Shown in pieces: positions 1-12,055 of a stretch of DNA of 64,000 bases. Below the pieces are notes generated by a model, which did not search any database, was not told the origin of the DNA, and saw only the letters and a list, made by a program, of their open reading frames with translations. How positions within the stretch are numbered: position 1 is the first letter of the stretch; each line of letters starts with the position of its first letter. Made by a program: the position numbers and the translations under genes. The stretch spans positions 1,413,180-1,477,179 of the forward strand of contig NW_027478388.1 in assembly GCF_051014685.1 (NCBI RefSeq), in the 5' to 3' direction. The stretch comes from Ptiloglossa arizonensis. Lineage: Eukaryota > Arthropoda > Insecta > Hymenoptera > Colletidae.

Positions 1-45
1 AAATTCCTGCTGCGTCTGAAAGTAGAAACCCGCCCGATTACAACG

Positions 46-66
46 GTATGTGTATTTTTTCCCTAG
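46..66 (+). other. Splice-signal-like GTATGT...T6CCCTAG segment, one per monomer (first copy)
   Basis: Monomer positions 46-51 are GTATGT, matching a strong 5' splice-site consensus, and 55-66 are a pyrimidine tract ending in TAG, matching a 3' splice site. The segment is 21 nt, shorter than introns of most eukaryotes. A splice from one monomer to the next would give a 198-nt intron, and CTAAC at positions 169-173 would sit as a branch-site match about 71 nt before the acceptor. The 5' element is kept in most copies. The AG is lost in ccctatgcc and ccctacgcc copies. Function is unproven and chance is a fair explanation. Confidence 0.25.
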
Positions 67-103
67 GCCATTCTGGTTAAGCGTTTGGAGCAGCAGAAGT
101 GCG

Positions 104-114
104 AAAAATTGTTT
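104..114. other. A5T6 tract in imperfect palindrome, one per monomer (site in first monomer)
   Basis: Consensus positions 101-116 read gcgaaaaattttttgc, an A5T6 run flanked by near-complementary gcg and gc. Two more A/T runs lie at 55-60 (T6) and 175-179 (A5). Their centres are about 51, 68 and 58 bp apart around the repeat. Such tracts commonly cause intrinsic curvature in satellites. This first copy reads A5TTGTTT and others read TGTTTT, TTGTAT or TTTGTTG, so the right half is the most variable part of the monomer. The left A5 is nearly always kept. Confidence 0.6.
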
Positions 115-320
115 GCCTTCTCAACCATTTCTTGGCTTCAAACTCCTATATCTCGCGAACGGATTGACCAAACCCAAAAATTCCTGCTGCGTCTGAAAGT
201 AGAAACTCGCCCGATTACAACGGTATGTGTATTTTTTCCCTAGGCCATTCTGTTTAAGCGTTTGGAGCAGCAGAAGTGCGAAAAATTTTTTGCCTTCTCA
301 ACCATTTCTTGGCTTCAAAC

Positions 321-337
321 TCCCATATCTCGCGAAC
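321..337 (-). promoter_or_regulatory. CENP-B-box-like 17-mer, one per monomer (example copy)
   Basis: Read on the minus strand, positions 144-160 of the monomer give gTTCGcgagAtaTGGGa. The mammalian CENP-B box core is nTTCGnnnnAnnCGGGn, so 8 of 9 defining bases match and only the first C of CGGG is T. The match recurs in most monomers with either tctcgcgaac or tctcacgaac. It is weakened in copies with tctcactaac (TTAG) or cctatatc (TAGG). I saw no copy with the perfect CGGG. CENP-B binding is established for mammals; a role here is inference, since many genomes have unrelated or no CENP-B-like proteins. Confidence 0.35.
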
Positions 338-2555
338 GGATCGACGTAACCCAACAATTCCTGTTGCGTCTGAAAGTAGAAACTCGCCCGATTACAACGG
401 TATGTGTATTTTTTCCCTAGGCCATTCTGGTTAAGCGTTTGGAGCAGCTGAAGTGCGAAAAATTTTTTGCCTTCTCAACCATTTCTTAGCTTCAAAGTCC
501 CATATCTCACGAACGGATTGACCAAACCCAAAAATTCCTGCTGCGTCTGAAAGTAGAAACTCGCCCGATTACAACGGTATGTGTATTTTTTCCCTAGGCC
601 ATTCTGGTTAAGCGTTTGGAGCAGCAGAAGTGCGAAAAATTTGTTGTCTTCTTAACCATTCCTTAGCTTCAAAGTCCCATATCTCACGAACGGATTGACC
701 AAACCCAAAAATTCCGGCTGCGTCTGAAAGTAGAAACTCGCCCGATTACAATGGTATGTGTATTTTTTCCCTAGGCCATTCTGGTTAAGGATTTGGAGCA
801 GCAGAATTGCGAAAAATTTTTTGCCTTCTCAACCATTTCTTGGCTTCAAACTCCCATATCTCGCGAACGGATTGACCTAACCCAAAAATTCCCGTTGCAT
901 CCGAAAGTAGAAACTCGCCCGATTACAACGGTATGTGTATTTTTTCCCTAGCCCATTCTGGTTAAGCGTTTGGAGCAGCAGAATTGCGAAAAATTTTTTG
1001 CCTTCTAAACCATTTCTTGGCTTCAAACTCCCATATCTCGCGAACGGATTGACCTAACCCAAAAATTCCTATTGCATCTGAAAGTAGAAACTCGCCCGAT
1101 TACAACGGTATGTGTGTTTTTTCCCTAGCCCATTCTGGTTAATCGTTTGGAGCAGCAGAATTGCGAAAAATTTTTTGCCTTCTCAAACATTTCTTAGCTT
1201 CAAACTCCCATATCTCGCGAACGGATTGACCTAACCCAAAAATTCCTGTTACATCTGAAAGTAGAAACTCGCCCGATTACAACGGTATGTGTATTTTTTC
1301 CCTAGGCCATTCTGGTTAAGCGTTTGGAGCAGTAGAATTGCGAAAAATTTTTTGCCTTCTCAACCATTTCTTGGCTTCAAACTCCAATATCTCGCGAACG
1401 GATTGACCTAACCCAAAAATTACTGTTGCATCCGAAAGTAGAAACTCGCCCGATTACAACGGTATGTGTATTTTTTCCCTAGGCCATTCTGGTTAAGCGT
1501 TTGGAGCAGCAGAATTGCGAAAAAGTTTTTGCCTTCTCAACCATTTCTTGGCTTCAAACTCCTATATCTCGCGAACGGATTGACCTAACCCAACAATTCC
1601 TGTTGCGTCTGAAAGTAGAAACTCGCCCGATTACAACGGTATGTGTGTTTTTTCCCTAGCCCATTCTGGTTAAGCGTTTGGAGCAGCAGAATTGCGAAAA
1701 ATTTTTTGCCTTCTAAACCATTTCTTGGCTTCAAACTCCCATATCTCGCGAACGGATTGACCTAACCCAAAAATTCGTATTGCATCTGAAAGTAGAAACT
1801 CCCCCGATTACAACGGTATGTGTATTTTTTCCCTAGGCCATTCTGGTTAAGCGTTTGGAGCAGCAGAATTGCGAAAAATTGTATGCCTTCTCAACCATTT
1901 CTTAGCTTCAAAGTCACATATCTCACGAACGGATTGACCAAACCCAAAAATTCCTGCTCTGTCTGAAAGTAGAAACTCGCCCGATTACAACGGTATGCGT
2001 ATTTTTTCCCTAGGCCATTCTGGTTAAGCGTTTGGAGCAGCAGAATTGCGAAAAATGTTTTGCCTTCTCAACCATTTCTTGGCTTCAAACTCCCATATCT
2101 CGCGAACGGATTGACCTAACCCAAAAATTCCTGTTGCGTCTGAAAGAAGAAACTCGCCCGATTACAACGGTATGTGTATTTTTTCCCTAGGCCATTCTGG
2201 TTAAGCGTTTGGAGCAGCAGAATTGCGAAAAATTTGTTGTCTTCTTAACCATTTCTTAGCTTCAAACTCCCATATCTCGCGAACGGATTGACATGACCCA
2301 AAAATTCATGTTGCATCTGAAAGTAGAAACTCGCCCGATTACAAAGGTACGTGTATTTTTTCCCTAGGCCATTCTGGTTAAGCGTTTGGAGCAGCAGAAT
2401 TGCGAAAAAGTTTTTGCCTTCTCAACCATTTCTTGGCTTCAAACTCCCATATCTCGCGAACGGATTGACCTAACCCAAAAATTCCTGTTGCATCCGAAAG
2501 TAGAAACTCGCCCGATTACAACGGTATGTGTATTTTTTCCCTAGCCCATTCTGGT

Positions 2556-3650
2556 TAAGCGTTTGGAGCAGCAGAATTGCGAAAAATTTTTTGCCTTCTA
2601 AACCATTTCTTGGCTTCAAACTCCCATATCTCGCGATCGGATTGACCTAACCCAAAAATTCCTATTGCATCTGAAAGTAGAAACTCGCCCGATTACAACG
2701 ATATGAGTATTTTTTGCCTAGGCCATTCTGGTTAAGCGTTTGGAGCAGCAGAATTGCGAAAAATTGTTTGCCTTCTCAACCATTTCTTAGCTTCAAAGTC
2801 CCATATCTCACGAACGGATTGACCAAACCCAAAAATTCCTGCTGCGTCTGAAAGTAGAAACTCGCCCGATTACAACGGTATGTGTATTTTTTCCCTAGGC
2901 CATTCTGGTTAAGCGTTTGGAGCAGCAGAATTGCGAAAAAGTTTTTGCCTTCTTATCCATTTCTTGGCTTCAAACTCCTATATCTCGCGAACGGATTGAC
3001 CTAACCCAACAATTCCTGTTGCGTCTGAAAGTAGAAACTCGCCCGATTACAACGGTATGTGTATTTTTTCCCTAGGCCATACTGGTTAAGCGTTTGGAGC
3101 AGCAGAATTGCGAAAAATTTTTTGCCTTCTAAACCATTTCTTGGCTTCAAACTCCCATATCTCGCGATCGGATTGACCTAACCCAAAAATTCCTATTGCA
3201 TCTGAAAGTAGAAACTCGCCCGATTACAACGATATGAGTATTTTTTGCCTAGGCCATTCTGGTTAAGCGTTTGGAGCAGCAGAATTGCGAAAAATTGTTT
3301 GCCTTCTCAACCATTTCTTAGCTTCAAAGTCCCATATCTCACGAACGGATTGACCAAACCCAAAAATTCCTGCTGCGTCTGAAAGTAGAAACTCGCCCGA
3401 TTACAACGGTATGTGTATTTTTTCCCTAGGCCATTCTGGTTAAGCGTTTGGAGCAGCAGAATTGCGAAAAAGTTTTTGCCTTCTTATCCATTTCTTGGCT
3501 TCAAACTCCTATATCTCGCGAACGGATTGACCTAACCCAACAATTCCTGTTGCGTCTGAAAGTAGAAACTCGCCCGATTACAACGGTATGTGTATTTTTT
3601 CCCTAGGCCATACTGGTTAAGCGTTTGGAGCAGCAGAATTGCGAAAAATT
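2556..3650 (+). repeat. Tandem 3-monomer (531 bp) duplication
   Basis: The unit containing the unusual tcgcgatcgg (2,631) recurs exactly 531 bp later (3,162). It is followed in both copies by the same gatatgagtattttttgcc, tttcttagcttcaaagtccc and aagtttttgccttcttatcc variants. Similarity begins after about 2,550, where the upstream ccctagccc differs from ccctaggcca. It ends near 3,650, where ttctaaacc is replaced by ttctcaacc. The near-perfect identity suggests a recent event. Confidence 0.85.
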
Positions 3651-4740
3651 TTTTGCCTTCTCAACCATTTCTAGACTTCAAACTCCCATATCTCGCGAAC
3701 GGATTGACCTAACCCAAAAATTTTTGTTGCATCCGAAAGTAGAAACTCGCCCGATTATAACGGTATGTGTATTTTTTCCCTGGGCCATTCTGGTTAAGCG
3801 TTTGGAGCAGCAGAATTGCGAAAAATTGTTTGCCTTCTGAACCATTTCTTAGCTTCAAAGTCCCATATCTCACGAACGGATTGACCAAACCCAAGAAATC
3901 CTGCTGCGTCTGAAAGTAGAAACTCGCCCGATTACAACGGTATGTGTATTTTTTCCCTAGGCCATTCTGGTTAAGCGTTTGGAGCAGCAGAATTGCGAAA
4001 AATTTTTTGCCTTCTCAACCATTTCTTGGCTTCAAACTCCCATATCTCGCGAACGGATTGACCTAACCCAAAAATTACTGTTGCATCCGAAAGTAGAAAC
4101 TCGCCCGATTACAACGGTATGTGTATTTTTCCCCTAGGCCATTCTGGTTAAGCGTTTGGAGCAGCAGAATTGCGAAAAATTGTTTGCCTTCTCAACCATT
4201 TCTTAGTTTCAAAGTCCCATATCTCACGAACGGATTGACCAAACCCAAAAATTACTGTTGCATCCGAAAGTAGAAACTCGCCCGATTACAACGGTATGTG
4301 TATTTTTTCCCTAGCCCATCCTGGTTAAGCGTTTGGAGCAGCAGAAGTGCGAAAACTTTGTTGTCTTCTTAACCATTTCTTAGATTCAAACTCCCATATC
4401 TCGCGAACGGATTGACCTAACCAAAAAATTCCAATTGCATCTGAAAGTAGAAACTCGCCCGATTACAACGGTATATGTATTTTTTCCCTAGGCCATTCTG
4501 GTTAAGCGTTTGGATCAGCAGAATTGCGAAAAATTGTATGCCTTCTCAACCATTTCTTGGCTTCAAAGTCCCATATCTCACGAACGGATTGACCAAACCC
4601 AAAAATTCCTGCTGCGTGTGAAAGTAGAAACTCGTCCGATTACAACGGTATGTGTGTTTTTTCCCTAGCCCATTCTGGTTAATCGTTTGGATCAGCAGAA
4701 TTGCGAAAAATTGTATGCCTTCTCAACCATTTCTTAGCTT

Positions 4741-5180
4741 CAAAGTCACATATCTCACGAACGGATTGACCAAACCCAAAAATTCCTGCTCTGTCTCAAA
4801 GTAGAAACTCGCCCGATTACAACGGTATGTGTATTTTTTCCCTAGGCCATTCTGGTTAAGCGTTTGGAGCAGCAGAAATGCGAAAAATGTTTTGCCTTCT
4901 CAACCATTTCTTGGCTTCAAACTCCCATATCTCGCGAACGGATTGACCTAACCCAAAAATTCCTGTTGCGTCTGAAAGTAGAAACTCGCCCGATTACAAC
5001 GGTATGTGTATTTTTTCCCCAGACCATTCTGGTAAAGCGTTTGGAGCAGCAGAGATGCGCAAAATTTGTTGTCTTCTCAACCATTTCTTAGCTTCAAAGT
5101 CCCATATCTCGCGAACGGATTGACCTAACCCAAAAATTCCTATTGCATCTGAAAGTAGAAACTCGCCCGATTACAACGGT
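4741..5180 (+). repeat. Dispersed duplicate block, copy 1 (partner 6,157-6,596, offset 1,416 bp = 8 monomers)
   Basis: The rare series caaagtcaca, cctgctctgtctcaaag, a ttttttccccagacc monomer and the next ttagcttcaaagtcccatat unit appear in the same order in both copies, exactly eight monomers apart. Small differences remain (agaaatgcg against agaattgcg; ggtaaagcg against ggtagagcg), so the copies have started to diverge. Confidence 0.8.
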
Positions 5181-6156
5181 ATGAGTATTTTTTCCCTAGG
5201 CCATTCTGGTTAAGCGTTTGGGGCAGCAGAATTGCGAAAAATTGTTTGCCTTCTCAACCATTTCTTAGCTTCAAAGTCCCATATCTCACGAACGGATTGA
5301 CCAAACCCAAAAATTCCTGCTGCGTCTGAAAGTAGAAACTCGCCCGATTACAACGGTATGTGTATTTTTTCCCTAGGCCATTCTGTTTAAGCGTTTGGAG
5401 CAACAGAATTGCGAAAAATGTTTTGCCTTCTCAACCATTTCTTGGCTTCAAACTCCCATATCTCGCGAACGGATTGACCTAACCCAAAAATTCCAGTTGC
5501 GTCTGAAAGAAGAAACTCGCCCGATTACAACGGTATGTGTATTTTCTCCCTAGGCCATTCTGGTTAAGCGTTTGGAGCAGCAGAATTGCGAAAAATTTGT
5601 TGTCTTCTTAACCATTTCTTAGCTTCAAACTCCCATATCTCGCGAACGGATTGACATGACCCAAAAATTCATGTTGCATCTGAAAGTTGAAACTCGCCCG
5701 ATTACAACGGTATGTGTATTTTTTCCCTAGGCCATTCTGGTTAAGCGTTTGGAGCAGCAGAATTGCGAAAAATTTTTTGCCTTCTCAACCATTTCTTGAC
5801 TTCAAACTCCCATATCTCGCGAACGGATTGACCTAACCCAAAAATTTTTGTTGCATCCGAAAGTAGAAACTCGCCCGATTACAACGGTATGTGTATTATT
5901 TCCCTGGGCCATTCTGGTTAAGCGTTTGGAGCAGCAGAATTGCGAAAAATTGTTTACCTTCTGAACCATTTCTTAGCTTCAAAGTCCCATATCTCACGAA
6001 CGGATTGACCAAACCCAAGAATTCCTGCTGCGTCTGAAAGTAGAAACTCGCCCGATTACAACGGTATGTGTATTTTTTCCCTAGCCCATCCTGGTTAAGC
6101 GTTTGGAGCAGCAGAAGTGCGAAAACTTTGTTGTCTTCTTAACCATTTCTTAGATT

Positions 6157-6596
6157 CAAAGTCACATATCTCACGAACGGATTGACCAAACCCAAAAATT
6201 CCTGCTCTGTCTCAAAGTAGAAACTCGCCCGATTACAACGGTATGTGTATTTTTTCCCTAGGCCATTCTGGTTAAGCGTTTGGAGCAGCAGAATTGCGAA
6301 AAATGTTTTGCCTTCTCAACCATTTCTTGGCTTCAAACTCCCATATCTCGCGAACGGATTGACCTAACCCAAAAATTCCTGTTGCGTCTGAAAGTAGAAA
6401 CTCGCCCGATTACAACGGTATGTGTATTTTTTCCCCAGACCATTCTGGTAGAGCGTTTGGAGCAGCAGAGTTGCGAAAAATTTGTTGTCTTCTCAACCAT
6501 TTCTTAGCTTCAAAGTCCCATATCTCGCGAACGGATTAACCTAACCCAAAAATTCCTATTGCATCTGAAAGTAGAAACTCGCCCGATTACAACGGT
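6157..6596 (+). repeat. Dispersed duplicate block, copy 2 (partner 4,741-5,180)
   Basis: This is the second copy of the 4,741 block. Its left flank is different (tagattcaaag following a ttgttgtcttctt monomer), which marks the joint near 6,150. Its right side departs near 6,600, where gtatgagt becomes gtatgtgt. Confidence 0.78.
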
Positions 6597-8839
6597 ATGT
6601 GTGTTTTTTCCCTAGGCCATTCTGGTTAAGCGTTTGGATCAGCAGAATTGCGAAAAAGTTTTTGCCTTCTCAACCATTTCTTGGCTTCAAACTCCCATAT
6701 CTCGCGAACGGATTGACCTAACCCAAAAATTCCTGTTGCATCCGAAAGTAGAAACTCGCCCGATTACAACGGTATGTGTATTTTTTCCCTAGCCCATTCT
6801 GGTTAAGCGTTTGGAGCAGCAGAATTGCGAAAAAGTTTTTGCCTTCTCAACCATTTCTTGGCTTCAAACTCCCATATCTCGCGAACGGATTGACCTAACC
6901 CAAAAATTCCTATTGCATCTGAAAGTAGAAACTCGCCCGATTACAACGGTATGAGTATTTTTTCCCTAGGCCATTCTGGTTAAGCGTTTGGAGCAGCAGA
7001 AGTGCGAAAAATTTTTTGTTTTCTCAACCATTTCTTAGCTTCAAAGTCGCATATCTCACGAACGGATTGACCAAACCCAAAAATTCCTGCTGCGTCTGAA
7101 AGTAGAAACTCGCCCGATTACAACGGTATGTGTATTTTTTCCCTAGCCCATTCTGGTTAAGCGTTTGGAGCAGCAGAATTGCGAAAAATTTTTTGCCTTC
7201 TAAACCATTTCTTGGCTTCAAACTCCCATATCTCGCGAACGGATTGACCTAACCCAAAAATTCCTATTGCATCTGAAAGTAGAAACTCGCCCAATTACAA
7301 CGGTATGAGTATTTTTTCCCTAGGCCATTCTGGTTAAGCGTTTGGAGCAGCAGAATTGCGAAAAATTGTTTGCCTTCTCAACCCTTTCTTAGCTTCAAAG
7401 TCCCATATCTCACGAACGGATTGACCAAACCCAAAAATTCCTGCTGCGTCTGAAAGTAGAAACTTGCCCGATTACAACGGTATGTGTATTTTTTCCCTAG
7501 GCCATTCTGGTTAAGCGTTTGGAGCAGCAGAATTGCGAAAAAGTTTTTGCCTTCTCAACCATTTCTTGGCTTCAAACTCCTATATCTCGCGAACGGATCG
7601 ACCTAACCCAACAATTCCTGTTGCGTCTGAAAGTAGAAACTCGCCCGATTACAACGGTGTGTGTATTTTTTCCCTAGGCCATTCTGGTTAAGCGTTTGGA
7701 GCAGCTGAAGTGCGAAAAATTTTTTGCCTTCTCAACCATTTCTTTGCTTCAAAGTCCCATATCTCACGAACGGATTGACCAAACCCAAAAATTCCTGCTG
7801 CGTCTGTAAGTAGAAACTCGCCCGATTACAACGGTATGTGTATTTTTTCCCTAGGCCATGCTGGTTAAGCGTTTGGAGCAGCAGAAGTGCGAAAAATTTG
7901 TTGTCTTCTTAACCATTTCTTAGCTTCAAACTCCCATATCTCGAGAACGGATTGACCTAACCCAAAAATTCCTGTTGCATCTGAAAGTAGAAACCCGCCC
8001 GATTACAACGGTATGTGTATTTTTTCCCTAGGCCATTCTGGTTAAGCGTTTGGAGCAGCAGAATTGCGAAAAATTTTTTGCCTTCTCAACCATTTCTTGG
8101 CTTCAAACTCCCATATCTCGCGAACGGATTGGCATAACCCAAAAATTACTGTTGCATCCGAAAGTAGAAACTCGCCCGATTACAACGGTATGTGTATTTT
8201 TTCCCTAGCCCATTCTGGTTAAGCGTTTGGAGCAGCAGAATTGCGAAAAAGTTTTTGCCTTCTCAACCATTTCTTGGCTTCAAACTCCCATATCTCGCGA
8301 ACGGATTGACCTAACCCAAAAATTCCTGTTGCATCCGAAAGTAGAAACTCGCCCGATTACAACGGTATGTGTATTTTTTCCCTAGCCCATTCTGGTTAAG
8401 CGTTTGGAGCAGCAGAAGTGCGAAAAATTTGTTGTCTTCTTAACCATTTCTTAGATTCAAACTCCCATATCTCGAGAACGGATTGACCTAACCCAAAAAT
8501 TCCTGTTGCATCTGAAAGTAGAAACCCGCCCGATTACAACGGTATGTGTATTTTTTCCCTAGGCCATTCTGGTTAAGCGTTTGGAGCAGCAGAATTGCGA
8601 AAAATTTATTGCCTTCTCAACCATTTCTTGGCTTCAAACTCCCATATCTCGCGAACGGATTGGCATAACCCAAAAATTACTGTTGCATCCGAAAGTAGAA
8701 ACTCGCCCGATTACAACGGTATGTGTATTTTTTCCCTAGCCCATTCTGGTTAAGCGTTTGGAGCAGCAGAATTGCGAAAAATTTTTTGCCTTCTAAACCA
8801 TTTCTTGGCTTCAAACTCCCATATCTCAGAACGGATTGA

Positions 8840-10110
8840 CCTAACCCAAAAATTCCTATTGCATCTGAAAGCAGAAACTCGCCCGATTACAACGGTATGT
8901 GTATTTTTTGCCCAGACCATTCTGGTTAAGCGTTTGGAGCAGCAGAGTTGCGAAAAATTTGTTGTCTTCTCAACCATTTCTTAGCTTCAAAGTCCCATAT
9001 CTCGCGAACGGATTGACCTAACCCAAAAATTCCTATTGCATCTGAAAGTAGAAACTCGCCCGATTACAACGGTATGTGTATTTTTTCCCTAGCCCATTCT
9101 GGTTAAGCGTTTGGAGCAGCAGAATTGCGAAAAATTTTTTGCCTTCTAAACCATTTCTTGGCTTCAAACTCCCATATCTCGCGAACGGATTGACCTAACC
9201 CAAAAATTCCTATTGCATCTGAAAGTAGAAACTCGCCCGATTACAACGGTATGTGTATTTTTTCCCTAGGCCATTCTGGTTAAGCGTTTGGATCAGCAGA
9301 ATTGCGAAAAAGTTTTTGCCTTCTCAACCATTTCTTGGCTTCAAACTCCCATATCTCGCGAACGGATTGACCTAACCCAAAAATTCCTGTTGCATCCGAA
9401 AGTAGAAACTCGCCCGATTACAACGGTATGTGTATTTTTTCCCTAGCCCATTCTGGTTAAGCGTTTGGAGCAGCAGAATTGCGAAAAATGTTTTGTCTTC
9501 TAAACCATTTCTTGGCTTCAAACTCCCATATCTCGCGAACGGATTGACCTAACCCAAAAATTCGTGTTGCGTGTGAAAGTAGAAACTCGTCGCTTACAAC
9601 GGTATGTGTATTTTTTCCCTACGCCTTTCTGGTTAAACGTTTGGAGCAGCAGAAGTTCGAAAAATTTGTTGTCTTCTTAACCATTTCTTAGCTTCAAACT
9701 TCCATATCTCGCGAACGGATTGACCTAACCCATAAATTCCTGTTGCATCCGAAAGTAGAAACTCGCCCGATTACAACGGTGTGTGTATTTTTTCCCTAGC
9801 CCATTCTGGTTAAGCGTTTGGAGCAGCAGAATTGCGAAAAATTTTTTGCCTTCTAAACCATTTCTTGGCTTCAAACTCCCATATCTCGCGAACGGATTGA
9901 CCTAACCCAAAAATTCCTATTGCATCAGAAAGTAGAAACACGCCCGATTACAACGGTATGTGTATTTTTTCTCTAGGCCATTCTGGTTAAGCGTTTGGAG
10001 CAGCAGAATTGCGAAAAATTGTTTGCCTTCTCAACCATTTCTTAGCTTCAAAGTCCCATATCTCACGAACGGATTGACCAAACCCAAAAATTCCTGCTGC
10101 GTCTGAAAGT
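8840..10110 (+). repeat. 7-monomer block, copy 1 (partner 10,785-12,055, offset 1,945 bp)
   Basis: The run contains gaaagcagaaactcg, ttttttgcccagacc, gcgaaaaatgttttgtc and the odd cgtcgcttac monomer. It is repeated in order 1,945 bp downstream, eleven monomers less 2 bp. The 2-bp shortfall is explained by single-base deletions at 9,590 and 10,417 inside the interval. Similarity stops near 10,110, where the copies diverge into gcctgatt and gtaagtaaaaactcg variants. Confidence 0.8.
9558..9733 (+). repeat. Diagnostic 176-bp monomer (cgtcgcttac type), first of five copies
   Basis: This monomer is easy to trace. It starts aaattcgtgttgcgtgtg, has actcgtcgcttac in place of actcgcccgattac (1 bp shorter), ccctacgcctttctgg, and agcagaagttcg. 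The other copies start near 11,503, 13,623, 17,160 and 18,575. Spacings are 1,945, 2,120, 3,537 and 1,415 bp, which are 11, 12, 20 and 8 monomers less 2, 4, 3 and 1 bp. It shows that a single mutated monomer was spread by block duplication rather than arising repeatedly. Confidence 0.88.
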
Positions 10111-10784
10111 AGAAACTCGCCTGATTACAACGGTATGTGTATTTTCTCCCTAGGCCATTCTGGTTAAGCGTTTGGAGCAGCAGAATTGCGAAAAAGTTTT
10201 TGCCTTCTCAACCATTTCTTGGCTTCAAACTCCTATATCTCGCGAAAGGATCGACCTAACTCAACAATTCCTGTTGCGTCTGAAAGTAGAAACACGCCCG
10301 ATTACAACGGTGTGTATATTTTTTCCCTAGGCCATTCTGGTTAAGCGTTTGGAGCAGCTGAAGTGCGAAAAATTTTTTGCCTTCTAAACCATTTCTTGGC
10401 TTCAAACTCCCATATCTCAGAACGGATTGACCTAACCCAAAAATTCCTGCTGCGTCTGAAAGTAGAAACTCGCCCGATTACAACGGTATGTGTATTTTTT
10501 CCCTAGGCTATTCTGGTTAAGCGTTTGGAGCAGCAGAATTGCGAAAAATTTGTTGTCTTCTTAACCATTTCTTAGCTTCAAACTCCCATATCTCGCGAAC
10601 GGATTGACATGACCCAAAAATTCATGTTGCATCTGAAAGTAGAAACTCGCCCGATTACAACGGTATGTGTATTTTTTCCCTAGCCCATTCTGGTTAAGCG
10701 TTTGGAGCAGCAGAATTGCGAAAAATTTTTTGCCTTCTAAACCATTTCTTGGCTTCAAACTCCCATATCTCGCGAACGGATTGA

Positions 10785-12055
10785 CCTAACCCAAAAATTC
10801 CTATTGCATCTGAAAGCAGAAACTCGCCCGATTACAACGGTATGTGTATTTTTTGCCCAGACCATTCTGGTTAAGCGTTTGGAGCAGCAGAGTTGCGAAA
10901 AATTTGTTGTCTTCTCAACCATTTCTTAGCTTCAAAGTCCCATATCTCGCGAACGGATTGACCTAACCCAAAAATTCCTATTGCATCTGAAAGTAGAAAC
11001 TCGCCCGATTACAACGGTATGTGTATTTTTTCCCTAGCCCATTCTGGTTAAGCGTTTGGAGCAGCAGAATTGCGAAAAATTTTTTGCCTTCTAAACCATT
11101 TCTTGGCTTCAAACTCCCATATCTCGCGAACGGATTGACCTAACCCAAAAATTCCTATTGCATCTGAAAGTAGAAACTCGCCCGATTACAACGGTATGTG
11201 TATTTTTTCCCTAGGCCATTCTGGTTAAGCGTTTGGATCAGCAGAATTGCGAAAAAGTTTTTGCCTTCTCAACCATTTCTTGGCTTCAAACTCCCATATC
11301 TCGCGAACGGATTGACCTAACCCAAAAATTCCTGTTGCATCCGAAAGTAGAAACTCGCCCGATTACAACGGTATGTGTATTTTTTCCCTAGCCCATTCTG
11401 GTTAAGCGATTGGAGCAGCAGAATTGCGAAAAATGTTTTGTCTTCTAAACCATTTCTTGGCTTCAAACTCCCATATCTCGCGAACGGATTGACCTAACCC
11501 AAAAATTCGTGTTGCGTGTGAAAGTAGAAACTCGTCGCTTACAACGGTATGTGTATTTTTTCCCTACGCCTTTCTGGTTAAACGTTTGGAGCAGCAGAAG
11601 TTCGAAAAATTTGTTGTCTTCTTAACCATTTCTTAGCTTCAAACTTCCATATCTCGCGAACGGATTGACCTAACCCATAAATTCCTGTTGCATCCGAAAG
11701 TAGAAACTCGCCCGATTACAACGGTGTGTGTATTTTTTCCCTAGCCCATTCTGGTTAAGCGTTTGGAGCAGCAGAATTGCGAAAAATTTTTTGCCTTCTA
11801 AACCATTTCTTGGCTTCAAACTCCCATATCTCGCGAACGGATTGACCTAACCCAAAAATTCCTATTGCATCCGAAAGTAGAAACACGCCCGATTACAACG
11901 GTATGTGTATTTTTTCCCTAGGGCATTCTGGTTAAGCGTTTGGAGCAGCAGAATTGCGAAAAATTGTTTGCCTTCTCAACCATTTCTTAGCTTCAAAGTC
12001 CCATATCTCACGAACGGATTGACCAAACCCAAAAATTCCTGCTGCGTCTGTAAGT
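10785..12055 (+). repeat. 7-monomer block, copy 2 (partner 8,840-10,110)
   Basis: This is the same ordered set of variant monomers as at 8,840. Small changes, such as gcgattggag at 11,407 against gcgtttggag, are private to this copy. The first part of the next, larger 12-monomer duplication overlaps it, so the events are nested. Confidence 0.78.

Noticed and set aside
101..116. Rho-independent terminator or hairpin at gcgaaaaattttttgc
   Set aside because: The palindrome is an A/T tract with almost no GC stem and no loop, recurs in every unit, and lies in eukaryotic satellite DNA. It reads better as a curvature element.
9640..9665. Pol III B-box-like gttcga in the cagaagttcgaaaaatt variant as a tRNA-derived repeat
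   Set aside because: Only the few cgtcgcttac-type monomers have it, no A box lies at a suitable distance, and the sequence cannot fold as a tRNA.
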